Below are positions 6,680 through 14,298 of a DNA stretch of 64,000 nt, piece after piece. Source of the DNA: JAXDJH01 sp034663635. GTDB taxonomy: Bacteria; Actinomycetota; CADDZG01; WHSQ01. How positions within the stretch are numbered: the first letter of the stretch is position 1; each line of letters starts with the position of its first letter. The DNA lies in the NCBI GenBank assembly GCA_034663635.1, contig JAXDJH010000005.1, positions 62,001 to 126,000 of the forward strand, read 5' to 3'. The position numbers were made by a program, and so were the translations under genes. Below the pieces are notes generated by a model, which saw only the letters and a list, made by a program, of their open reading frames with translations, was not told where the DNA came from and did not search any database.

Positions 6680-9403
6680 ATGACTAAATGGGTTTACGAC
6701 TTTTCAGAGGGCGACGCGTCCCAGAAGAACCTCCTCGGCGGCAAGGGAGCCAACCTCGCCGAGATGACGAACATCGGCCTTCCGGTTCCGCCGGGATTCA
6801 CCATCACTACCGAAGCCTGTAATGCCTATCGGGAGACCGGCGGGTTCCCCGAAGGGCTTCTAGATGAGGTAGCGGAGCATCGCAAGACGCTCGAGGAAAC
6901 GATGGGCCGCCAGATCGGCGACCCCCGCGACCCGCTCCTCGTGAGTGTTCGCTCGGGGGCACCTTTCTCTATGCCCGGGATGATGGACACCGTCCTCAAC
7001 GTGGGTCTCAACGACGAGAGCGTCGAGGGACTCATAAAGCAGACGAGCTCCGACCGTTTCGCGTGGGACTCCTACCGGCGCCTGGTTCAGATGTTCGGGA
7101 AAACGGTCTTGGGCGTCGACGGCGAACTCTTCGAGGAAGAGATCGACAACGTCAAAGAGAAAAAGGGCGTGAAGAGCGACGTCGACCTCGACCCGAAGGA
7201 TCTCCAGGGACTCGTCAAGAGCTTCAAGAAGATCATCAAGAAAGAAGCTGGTATCGAGTTTCCTCAGGATCCGACCGAGCAGCTGCATCAGACCATTGAG
7301 GCGGTCTTCAGAAGTTGGGACAACAAGAGGGCTCAGGACTACCGGCGGCGCAACAAGATCTCCGATTCGCTCGGCACAGCGGTCAACGTCCAGTCGATGG
7401 TCTTCGGTAACCGAGGCGAAAACTCCGGCACGGGTGTCGCGTTCACGCGCAACCCGGCAACCGGCGAGAACAAGCCGTACGGCGACTATCTCGAGAACGC
7501 CCAGGGCGAGGATGTCGTCGCGGGTATCCGCAACACTCTCAAGCTCGAAGAGTTGGGCGCGAAGCAGCCGCAGGCGTGGGCCGAGCTCCAGCAGCACATG
7601 AAGACGCTCGAGAACCACTTCAAGGACATGTGCGATATCGAGTTCACGGTGGAGGAGGGGAAGCTATGGCTCCTTCAGACCCGCGTCGGTAAGCGCACGG
7701 CGACGGCGGAATGGGTCATCGCGTTCGACATGGTTCAGGAAGACATGATCGATGTCGAGACCGCAGTGCGCGACAGGCTGACGGCAGGCAAGCTCGACGA
7801 GCTCTTCAAGCCCGTGATCAAGGCCGAGCTGAAAGACAAGACCAAGCCCATAGCCAAGGGCCTCAATGCTTCGCCCGGAGCGGCGGTCGGGCGGGTCGTG
7901 TTTACCGCAGACGACTCGGTCGCGTGGGACGAGCGAGGCGAGCCCGTGATCCTCGTGCGGCGAGAGACGACGCCCGACGATTACCACGGCATGGTCACGG
8001 CCCAGGGAATCCTCACTTCCGCCGGCGGAACGAACTCTCATGCTGCGGTCGTGGCTCGAGGCGAGGGCATCCCGGCGGTGTGCGGGGCCGATGCGATCCA
8101 CATCGATCGGAAGGCCAAGCTCTTCAAAGTGAAAGACATCGTGGTCAAAGAGGGCGACTGGATCACTATCGACGGAACCGATGGGACCGTTTACGCGGAG
8201 CAGCTCGAAACGGAGCCGTCCGCGTTGGAGGCCGCGTTGCTCGGAGACGCCGATAGCCAGAATTCGGCTCTGTGGAAGGCGTTTGAAACGTTCATGTCGT
8301 CGGCAGACGACCACCGGCGCATGCGCGTTCGGGCGAACGCGGATACACCCGATCAGTCGAGCAATGCACGTCTAAGGGGGGCCGAGGGGATCGGCCTTTG
8401 CCGAACTGAGCACATGTTCCTCGGCGAGGAGCGCGTTGCTGCAGTTCGCAAGATGATCTTCGCCGACGATGACGCCGAGGAGCAGGCGGCTTACGACGCG
8501 CTCCTCCCGCTTCAACGGGACGACTTCGTCGGGATCTTCGACGCTATGGACGGCTTGCCGGTGACGGTGCGGTTGCTCGATCCGCCCCTTCACGAGTTCC
8601 TTCCCAACCACGTCGACCTTGCCGTCGAAGTGGCTCTGGCGGAAGCGCGCAAGGACAAGAAGGTCAAACTCAGGGACGAGGACCTGAAACTCGAAGACGC
8701 GAAGACGATCCTGGCGAAGGTCGAGGAACTCCACGAAGCGAATCCGATGCTCGGCCTCCGCGGCGTTCGACTTGGGATCTTGAAGCCCGGCCTCTATGCG
8801 ATGCAGGTTCGAGCGATAGCGGAGGCCGCCGTCAAGCTCAAGAAGAAGGGCAAAGACCCTCGGCCCGAGATCATGATTCCCCTCGTTGCTACCGCCGAGG
8901 AGCTCCGTCAGATGCGCGAGGAGCTCGAGCCTGTCGCTAAGCGGATCATCGACGATGCGAAGGTCGACCTCCACATCGAGTTCGGAACGATGATCGAGCT
9001 TCCTCGTGCCTGCGTCACCGCGGATGAGATCGCCGAGCACGCCGATTTCTTCTCGTTCGGAACCAACGATCTCGCCCAAACCGCGTTCGGATTCTCGCGC
9101 GACGACATCGGAAAGTTCCTAGCGATGTACGAAGAGAGGAAGCTCGTTCCGGCGAACCCGTTCGTCACTATCGACGAGCCCGGTGTGGGCGAGTTGATGC
9201 GGATAGCCGTCGAGAAAGGCAAGGGCGCGAACTCCGCCATTCACTTAGGCATCTGCGGCGAGCACGGCGGCGATCCCGACTCGGTGATCTTCTGCGACCA
9301 GATCGGGCTCGACTATGTCTCCTGTTCGCCCTTCAGGGTGCCGGTAGCAAGACTGGCCGCAGCCCAGGCCGTCATGGGAGAAGCAAAAAGCAGCTCGAAA
9401 TAG
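6680..9403 (+). CDS. ppdK: Pyruvate, phosphate dikinase
   Basis: 907 residues, the family length. It interconverts pyruvate, ATP and Pi with phosphoenolpyruvate, AMP and PPi. The N-terminal ATP-grasp domain begins LLGGKGANLAEMTNIGLPVPPGFTI and contains SVRSGAPFSMPGMMDTVLNVG. The swivelling phospho-histidine domain carries SHAAVVARGEGIP with His454. The C-terminal TIM barrel holds GLCRTEHMFL, FGTNDLAQTAFGFSRDD and the catalytic cysteine in GICGEHGG. The residue two before His454, normally the threonine phosphorylated by the PPDK regulatory protein, is asparagine (N452). Confidence 0.97.
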   Translation: MTKWVYDFSEGDASQKNLLGGKGANLAEMTNIGLPVPPGFTITTEACNAYRETGGFPEGLLDEVAEHRKTLEETMGRQIGDPRDPLLVSVRSGAPFSMPGMMDTVLNVGLNDESVEGLIKQTSSDRFAWDSYRRLVQMFGKTVLGVDGELFEEEIDNVKEKKGVKSDVDLDPKDLQGLVKSFKKIIKKEAGIEFPQDPTEQLHQTIEAVFRSWDNKRAQDYRRRNKISDSLGTAVNVQSMVFGNRGENSGTGVAFTRNPATGENKPYGDYLENAQGEDVVAGIRNTLKLEELGAKQPQAWAELQQHMKTLENHFKDMCDIEFTVEEGKLWLLQTRVGKRTATAEWVIAFDMVQEDMIDVETAVRDRLTAGKLDELFKPVIKAELKDKTKPIAKGLNASPGAAVGRVVFTADDSVAWDERGEPVILVRRETTPDDYHGMVTAQGILTSAGGTNSHAAVVARGEGIPAVCGADAIHIDRKAKLFKVKDIVVKEGDWITIDGTDGTVYAEQLETEPSALEAALLGDADSQNSALWKAFETFMSSADDHRRMRVRANADTPDQSSNARLRGAEGIGLCRTEHMFLGEERVAAVRKMIFADDDAEEQAAYDALLPLQRDDFVGIFDAMDGLPVTVRLLDPPLHEFLPNHVDLAVEVALAEARKDKKVKLRDEDLKLEDAKTILAKVEELHEANPMLGLRGVRLGILKPGLYAMQVRAIAEAAVKLKKKGKDPRPEIMIPLVATAEELRQMREELEPVAKRIIDDAKVDLHIEFGTMIELPRACVTADEIAEHADFFSFGTNDLAQTAFGFSRDDIGKFLAMYEERKLVPANPFVTIDEPGVGELMRIAVEKGKGANSAIHLGICGEHGGDPDSVIFCDQIGLDYVSCSPFRVPVARLAAAQAVMGEAKSSSK

Positions 9404-9448
9404 CTTCAAACTACGAACGAACACCTCACAGGTGCTCAGAGGGAAACG

Positions 9449-10324
9449 TTAAGCAGGTTCCGATTCGTTTCTGTTAGCCCTTCCGAGATAAGAATTGATC
9501 AATGCGGCCCCCGTGTCGGCATCATCCACCGATGCGATGACCTGCTGTCCATCCACGAGTGAGATCGACAATGCCTCGCCCCGCCGGATGATGGCCGAGC
9601 CGCCTTGCCATCCCGCACCGCCTCGTTTCCAGGGGCTGACGTCATCGACGAATGCTCGCCGGACCTGGTTAAACGGGATTACCCGTTTGGGATAACCGAA
9701 CGGTCTCATCGCGACAACGATCGCTCGCTTCATGACCATCACCTCGACGATCGTCGAAGTCGCCACGGCAAAGACGGTCATGAAAACCGTAAAGACAAGC
9801 AGGCCCCAAGCTTGTTGTGTCATCGACGTAAGAGCGAAGACGGCAATCGCCGCTTCGTAGATCAATAACCCCGTAAGGCGGCCGCGGTTGAACCCTCTTC
9901 CCAGCCACATAGCCCGTTCGTCGTCGCCAAGAGGAACGGCCACGGAAGGGGAACGCCCTTCACGATCAGGCAACGGGGGACGCAGCCTTTCGAGGAGCGC
10001 GTAGAGCACCAGTCCGTTGAGCCCACCGGAGAAAACGAGCAGGAGGTCGACAAAAAATCCACGGTCTTCCTGCAGACCCATCCCGTAGCCGAGAAGCGAT
10101 CCCATGGTGAGGTAGGCGATCGCGCCAGCGAGCCACCGCCTTTCGATGCCCTCCAGACCGTTGTTGCCTATGATCAGGATCGCGAGGACTGCTGCCTCAG
10201 CGAAAGCGACCACCAGGATCTCGAAACTGTGTGGAGAGCGCCCGAATGGGGTTGCCTCCATTAGAAGAACGATGCTGGCCGGTGGCAAGATGCTGTCCTC
10301 GAGCCAGACGACCGCGCGTCGCAT
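9449..10324 (-). CDS. Membrane protein with C-terminal PH-like segment, partner of YtrA-type regulator
   Basis: 291 residues of unknown function. Hydrophobic segments occur near residues 15-30, 42-60, 68-85, 95-115, 155-170 and 175-195. A soluble C-terminal part follows (MKRAIVVAMRPFGYPKRVIPFNQVRRAFVDDV ... ISLVDGQQVIASV), which has the strand pattern of bacterial PH-like domains. The start overlaps the stop of the GntR gene by one base (10324), so the two are co-translated. YtrA-type GntR regulators usually control their own operon with a membrane or ABC-transport protein, so this protein is probably the regulated output. Confidence 0.7.
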   Translation of the reverse strand: MRRAVVWLEDSILPPASIVLLMEATPFGRSPHSFEILVVAFAEAAVLAILIIGNNGLEGIERRWLAGAIAYLTMGSLLGYGMGLQEDRGFFVDLLLVFSGGLNGLVLYALLERLRPPLPDREGRSPSVAVPLGDDERAMWLGRGFNRGRLTGLLIYEAAIAVFALTSMTQQAWGLLVFTVFMTVFAVATSTIVEVMVMKRAIVVAMRPFGYPKRVIPFNQVRRAFVDDVSPWKRGGAGWQGGSAIIRRGEALSISLVDGQQVIASVDDADTGAALINSYLGRANRNESEPA

Positions 10325-10671
10325 TAGGTTTGTTCCCGCAGAAGACGCACCAGTTCCGATTCCGAGATGTCTTGCTTCCTGGCTTCCGTTGCCAGTTGCT
10401 TCGCCAGTTGGATCAACCTTGCCTGCTTCTTTGCCGGCCCGGATACAACTGCGCCTCGACCGCGCCTCAACTCGATCAACCCCTCGTCGCGTAGGAGCGC
10501 GTAAGCGCGGAGGACTGTGTGCATGTTGACGTCAAGGCCCTCCGCAAGGATTCGGGCGGGAGGTAGTTGCTCGCCCTTACGAACCTCGCCTCGGGCAATC
10601 TCTCCCCGAAGTTGGGAAGAGATCTGCTCGAAGAGAGGCTCTTTGTTCTGCGGATCGATCGAGATGAGCAT
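10324..10671 (-). CDS. GntR-family transcriptional regulator, YtrA subfamily
   Basis: 115 residues. An N-terminal winged helix-turn-helix of GntR type (PLFEQISSQLRGEIARGEV, GEQLPPARILAEGL, VNMHTVLRAYALLRDEGLIELRRGRGAVV) is followed by a short helical tail of about 40 residues with no effector domain. That is the YtrA layout. These act as dimers and often repress their own operon. The start codon overlaps one end of a perfect 23-bp inverted repeat at 10671-10693, which is the obvious operator. The gene is followed without a gap by a membrane-protein gene. Confidence 0.9.
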   Translation of the reverse strand: MLISIDPQNKEPLFEQISSQLRGEIARGEVRKGEQLPPARILAEGLDVNMHTVLRAYALLRDEGLIELRRGRGAVVSGPAKKQARLIQLAKQLATEARKQDISESELVRLLREQT

Positions 10672-10693
10672 TGTTCTAGTAATACTAGAACAA
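10671..10693. promoter_or_regulatory. Perfect 23-bp palindromic operator at the gntR start
   Basis: TTGTTCTAGTA (10671-10681), one base, then its exact reverse complement TACTAGAACAA (10683-10693). This fills the whole gap between the stop of the VOC gene (10695) and the gntR start codon, whose first base lies inside the repeat. The symmetry, the size and the neighbouring GntR gene support an autoregulatory operator. The position implies blocking of initiation on a leaderless or very short-leader message, or a roadblock to readthrough from the VOC gene. Confidence 0.8.
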
Positions 10694-10694
10694 A

Positions 10695-11081
10695 TCAGCT
10701 TCCCGTGTAGGTCGAGCGGTTCAGCTCGATCAGGTTCCCGTCGGGGTCCCGGATGTGGGCCACTCGCAGGAACCAGGCCTCCTGCTCGTGGGGCTCCGAG
10801 ACCGCCACGGCCCCAGCCTCGACGGCGGCCAGGAAAGCCGCCTCCACGTCCTCCACGGCGAAGCAGAGCACTGCACGGTCGCCCTGGGGCTCTCTGGGCT
10901 CGCCGGAGATCGAATCCATGAGGTCCTTGCGGTAGATCCCGACGACGACCTCGCCGGCGGAGAGCTCGCAGTAGAACCCTTCTGATATCTGCAGGGTCAA
11001 CTCGAGGCCGAGGGCCTTCTTATAGAAGGTCGTCAGACTCGAAACGTCGGTGGTGAGGAGGCGGACATGGGTGAGTTTCAT
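10695..11081 (-). CDS. VOC-superfamily (glyoxalase/bleomycin-resistance fold) protein
   Basis: 128 residues containing two beta-alpha-beta-beta-beta modules: MKLTHVRLLTTDVSSLTTFYKKALGLEL at the start and DRAVLCFAVEDVEAAFLAAVEAGA in the second half. It ends with HIRDPDGNLIELNR, the usual VOC metal-site strand carrying a Glu ligand. Substrate cannot be deduced. It is transcribed leftward immediately upstream of the gntR operator and could share a message with gntR. It is divergent from the GGDEF-EAL gene. Confidence 0.85.
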   Translation of the reverse strand: MKLTHVRLLTTDVSSLTTFYKKALGLELTLQISEGFYCELSAGEVVVGIYRKDLMDSISGEPREPQGDRAVLCFAVEDVEAAFLAAVEAGAVAVSEPHEQEAWFLRVAHIRDPDGNLIELNRSTYTGS

Positions 11082-11196
11082 CCCCGCGTCTTACCATCTC
11101 CATTGAGCGGCAGAACTGGCTGGGGAGCCCTACGCAGCATTGCCTACACAGCCGCACGGGCAGGATGCCGATTAATCACGTAGGAACGCTCCAGAG

Positions 11197-11273
11197 TCAA
11201 CGGCAAACTCATCGTGAGATGAGGGCGCAAAGCCAGGGGCCTCGTGCAGATCGCGAGGTAGCCCAGCCGCCGA
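11197..11273 (+). ncRNA. Candidate cyclic-di-GMP-I (GEMM) riboswitch
   Basis: The conserved GEMM-I elements appear in order. GGCAAAC is at 11202-11208. A short stem CATC/GATG at about 11210-11221 is capped by the GNRA tetraloop GTGA. GGGCGCAAAGCC is at 11223-11234 (consensus GGGACGCAAAGCC). A second long hairpin pairs CCTCG with CGAGG and carries the conserved GGTAGC. The element closes with GCCG against CGGC at 11201-11204. It ends directly before the ribosome-binding site AGGAG (11275-11279) of a GGDEF-EAL gene, so ligand could gate translation. The ligand class fits the downstream enzyme. Confidence 0.85.
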
Positions 11274-11285
11274 AAGGAGAAGTTC

Positions 11286-13208
11286 GTGGGTGACCACGGG
11301 GGTAAAGCCCGCACCGGGTTTTCGATACAGAGCCGCGCAACGCTCGGCTTCGCTTTCATTCTCGTGAGCTTCATCGCGGTCGCCTCCTTCGCAGCCTTCT
11401 CTCTGAGCCGCACGGTCGACGACTTCAGTGCGGCCACCGAGAGTTCGACCTCGCAGAAGGTCATGAGGGCCGAGTCCGAGAAAGCTGCGAGCCGCGCTCA
11501 CACCGCTCTCCTCATCCTCGGACTCGCTTCCGTCGTTGGCGTGGGCCTGGTCATCGCGTTCAACCGAGTTACGGCTCGCACGATCGGGATCCCTATGAGC
11601 CGGTTGCGCGAGGGGGCCGAAGAGTTCGCTAAAGGAAACCTTGCGCACCGGGTTGAGACATACCGCAGGGATGAGTTCGGCGAGGTCGTCGACATGTTCA
11701 ACACGATGGCGTGGCGTCTGCAGGGCAATCAGGACAACCTCACGCATCAGGCTTTCCATGACTCTTTGACTGGACTTCCGAACCGCGAGCTATTTGCAGA
11801 CCGTGTCTTTCAAGCTGTGGCGCGCCAGGAGAGAGAGTCTCGCCCTCTTGCGGTCATGTTCATCGACCTCGACGACTTCAAGACCGTCAACGACAGTCTC
11901 GGCCACGCGGCCGGCGACCAACTACTGATCACCGCGGCCTCACGTATCCGCAGCGCGATACGTCCGGCCGACACGGCGGCACGTCTCGGCGGCGACGAGT
12001 TCGCAGTACTCATCGAGAGCTTCCACGGCGAGCGCGATGTCGCGGTTGTCGCTCAGCGCATCATCGAGAAGTTGCGGAACCGGTTCACGCTCGAGGGCAA
12101 GGAAGTCAGCGTCCACGGAAGCGTTGGGATCGCGATCTCCTACGGCACGGTCACTGCAGATGAGCTGTTGCGCAACGCCGACATGGCGATGTACGCGGCG
12201 AAGAACAAGGGCAAAGGACGTTACGAGATCTTCGACGGTTCGATGGAGGAAGGCGTCATGGAGCGCCTCGAGCTGAAGACCGAGCTCGAGCGCGCACTCG
12301 ACGACAACCAGTTCATCATCAAGTACCAGCCCATCGTCGATCTCGAGACCGGCCGGATGGTGGCCCTCGAGGCTCTTCTTCGTTGGAACCACCCGCACCG
12401 AGGGATATTGCCACCGGCTCAGTTCATCCCCTTGGCCGAGGACTCCGGCCTGATCATCCCGATCGGCGATTGGGTCCTGCGCGAGGCGCTCCAGCAGCTC
12501 CGGATGTGGCAAACCGAGTGGGATTCAGACCTGCGGATCACCGTGAACATCTCCGGTCGTCAGCTCCAAGAAGCGGGCTTCGTCACGAGGGTTCAGCGGA
12601 TCCTCGCCGAAACCCCAATGTCGGCCGACAGCCTGACGTTGGAGATGACCGAGAGCATCCTTATGGAAGACACCAAGGGCACGGTCGCGAACCTGACTGC
12701 CCTCCGGGCGCTCGGCGTGCATTTCGCGATCGACGACTTCGGCACCGGCTACTCGTCGCTTGGCTACCTGCGCCAGTTCCCGATCGAGACCATCAAGATC
12801 GACAAGTCATTCACGCAAGGCATCGATCAGGGACCGGAAGAATCGGCTCTGGGTCGGGCGATCGTGAAGCTCAGTCAAACGCTGAACCTGCGCTCGGTTG
12901 CGGAAGGCATCGAGTCGTCCGAGCAGGCGCGCGAGCTGCGAAGCTTGGGCTGTCACTTGGGCCAGGGTTTTCACTTCGCTCGACCGTTACTGGCGAGTTC
13001 GGTCGAGGACCTTCTCCGTCGCCAAGCGATCGGCGAAGTTGTTCTAGACCGCGAGGGAGACCCCAAGGCGCCGCCACCACCACCGCCACCGCCGGCGCTA
13101 CACGACCTCCCAGCCGGGGCAACCGGCGATGGTTTCTTCGATATGGCCGTCGACGCAGCAGACGATCCGACCGGCTCCGACGGCAGTGTCGTCGACCTCC
13201 GCTCATAG
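11286..13208 (+). CDS. Membrane GGDEF-EAL protein with HAMP domain (c-di-GMP synthesis and breakdown)
   Basis: 640 residues. Two membrane segments (about 17-40 and 74-92) enclose a short outside loop of roughly 30 residues. A HAMP linker (RLREGAEEFAKGNLAHRVE ... DEFGEVVDMFNTM) follows, then a GGDEF domain (active motif GGDEF at 235-239, inhibitory-site RxxD at 226-229) and an EAL domain (EAL at 362-364). The EAL catalytic set is complete: NISGRQL, EMTES, IDDFGTGYSSL, IKIDKSF, AEGIES and GCHLGQGFHFARPL. Both activities may therefore be intact. The tail has an eight-proline run. The GTG start is chosen for AGGAG seven bases upstream, next to the riboswitch. Confidence 0.95.
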   Translation: MGDHGGKARTGFSIQSRATLGFAFILVSFIAVASFAAFSLSRTVDDFSAATESSTSQKVMRAESEKAASRAHTALLILGLASVVGVGLVIAFNRVTARTIGIPMSRLREGAEEFAKGNLAHRVETYRRDEFGEVVDMFNTMAWRLQGNQDNLTHQAFHDSLTGLPNRELFADRVFQAVARQERESRPLAVMFIDLDDFKTVNDSLGHAAGDQLLITAASRIRSAIRPADTAARLGGDEFAVLIESFHGERDVAVVAQRIIEKLRNRFTLEGKEVSVHGSVGIAISYGTVTADELLRNADMAMYAAKNKGKGRYEIFDGSMEEGVMERLELKTELERALDDNQFIIKYQPIVDLETGRMVALEALLRWNHPHRGILPPAQFIPLAEDSGLIIPIGDWVLREALQQLRMWQTEWDSDLRITVNISGRQLQEAGFVTRVQRILAETPMSADSLTLEMTESILMEDTKGTVANLTALRALGVHFAIDDFGTGYSSLGYLRQFPIETIKIDKSFTQGIDQGPEESALGRAIVKLSQTLNLRSVAEGIESSEQARELRSLGCHLGQGFHFARPLLASSVEDLLRRQAIGEVVLDREGDPKAPPPPPPPPALHDLPAGATGDGFFDMAVDAADDPTGSDGSVVDLRS

Positions 13209-13226
13209 CGTTTCCTCGGGGACCGT

Positions 13227-14249
13227 GTGTCACATGCCGGTGCTAGCGTCAGATTCGTGACGTCATCAGCTAGAGAGCGCAGTGAATCCTTGGAAAGGAA
13301 CTCGCTCTCCGAACGCGCCCAGCTGGCCGCCGAGAGCAAGGGCCGCGATGTCTTCGAGGCTGAAGACGACATCCGCACTTGTTACCAACGCGATCGGGAC
13401 AGGATCGTTCACTCGAAAGCCTTCCGTCGCCTTGCGCACAAGACCCAGGTCTTCCTAGCCCCCGAGGGCGACCACTACCGGGTTCGGCTGACGCACACCC
13501 TCGAAGTCACGCAGGTGGCTAGGACGATCGCGAGGGCGCTTGGGCTGAACGAGGACCTTGCCGAAGCGATCTGTCTGGGACACGACCTCGGCCACACCCC
13601 GTTCGGACACCTGGGTGAGGAGGTCGTGGCTCGTTTCCAACCGGGCTTCAGACACAACCTTCAGTCCGTTCGGATCGTCGAGCAGCTCGAAGGCCTGAAC
13701 CTGACCTGGGAGGTTCGTGACGGGATAGCGAATCACACCTGGTCGATGCCGACCTTCCCGGCCACGCTCGAGGGACAGATCGCGCGCTACGCGGACCGCA
13801 TTGCCTATATCAATCACGATATCGACGACGCGATGCGCGCCGGCATCCTTGACGAGGACGAGCTGCCGAGCGCGACGTTGCGAGTTCTCGGCCAAACGCA
13901 CACCCAAAGGATCGGAAAGATGGTGGGCGATTTGGTCGAGCGCTCTACAGATTCCGACGAGATCAGGATGAGTCAGTCCGTCTTCGAAGCCATGGGCGAG
14001 ACGCGCAAGTTCTTGTTTGAACGCGTTTATGTAGGTCGCGTCGGCGAGGACACCCACTCCGCCGTCGACAAGATCCTGACGTCCCTTCTCGAGTACTACT
14101 TGGCCAATCCCGAATCGGCCCAAGCGACCGAGGACCCAAGGATCGGAGCCGTCGATTACGTCGCCGGGATGACGGACCGGTTCGCTTTGAGGGCCTACGA
14201 GCAGCTGATCGGGCCTCCGCCGGTGCTGGGGACGGGAGCCTTAGGATGA
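13227..14249 (+). CDS. dgt: dGTPase-like deoxynucleotide triphosphohydrolase (HD domain)
   Basis: 340 residues from GTG at 13227; another GTG at 13257 would give 330, and conserved sequence only begins near residue 25, so the start is uncertain. The family hydrolyses dNTPs to nucleoside and triphosphate. Seen are QRDRDRIVHSKAFRRLAHKTQVF, the HD-domain metal motifs RLTHTLEV and GHDLGHTPFGHLGE, and the C-terminal RIGAVDYVAGMTDRFAL. It stands directly upstream of dnaG, the usual actinobacterial order, and so links nucleotide pool control with replication. Confidence 0.92.
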   Translation: MSHAGASVRFVTSSARERSESLERNSLSERAQLAAESKGRDVFEAEDDIRTCYQRDRDRIVHSKAFRRLAHKTQVFLAPEGDHYRVRLTHTLEVTQVARTIARALGLNEDLAEAICLGHDLGHTPFGHLGEEVVARFQPGFRHNLQSVRIVEQLEGLNLTWEVRDGIANHTWSMPTFPATLEGQIARYADRIAYINHDIDDAMRAGILDEDELPSATLRVLGQTHTQRIGKMVGDLVERSTDSDEIRMSQSVFEAMGETRKFLFERVYVGRVGEDTHSAVDKILTSLLEYYLANPESAQATEDPRIGAVDYVAGMTDRFALRAYEQLIGPPPVLGTGALG

Positions 14250-14298
14250 GCCCACTTCCCCTGCCTTATTACGCGCGCCTTTAACGCGAGGGAAGTCC

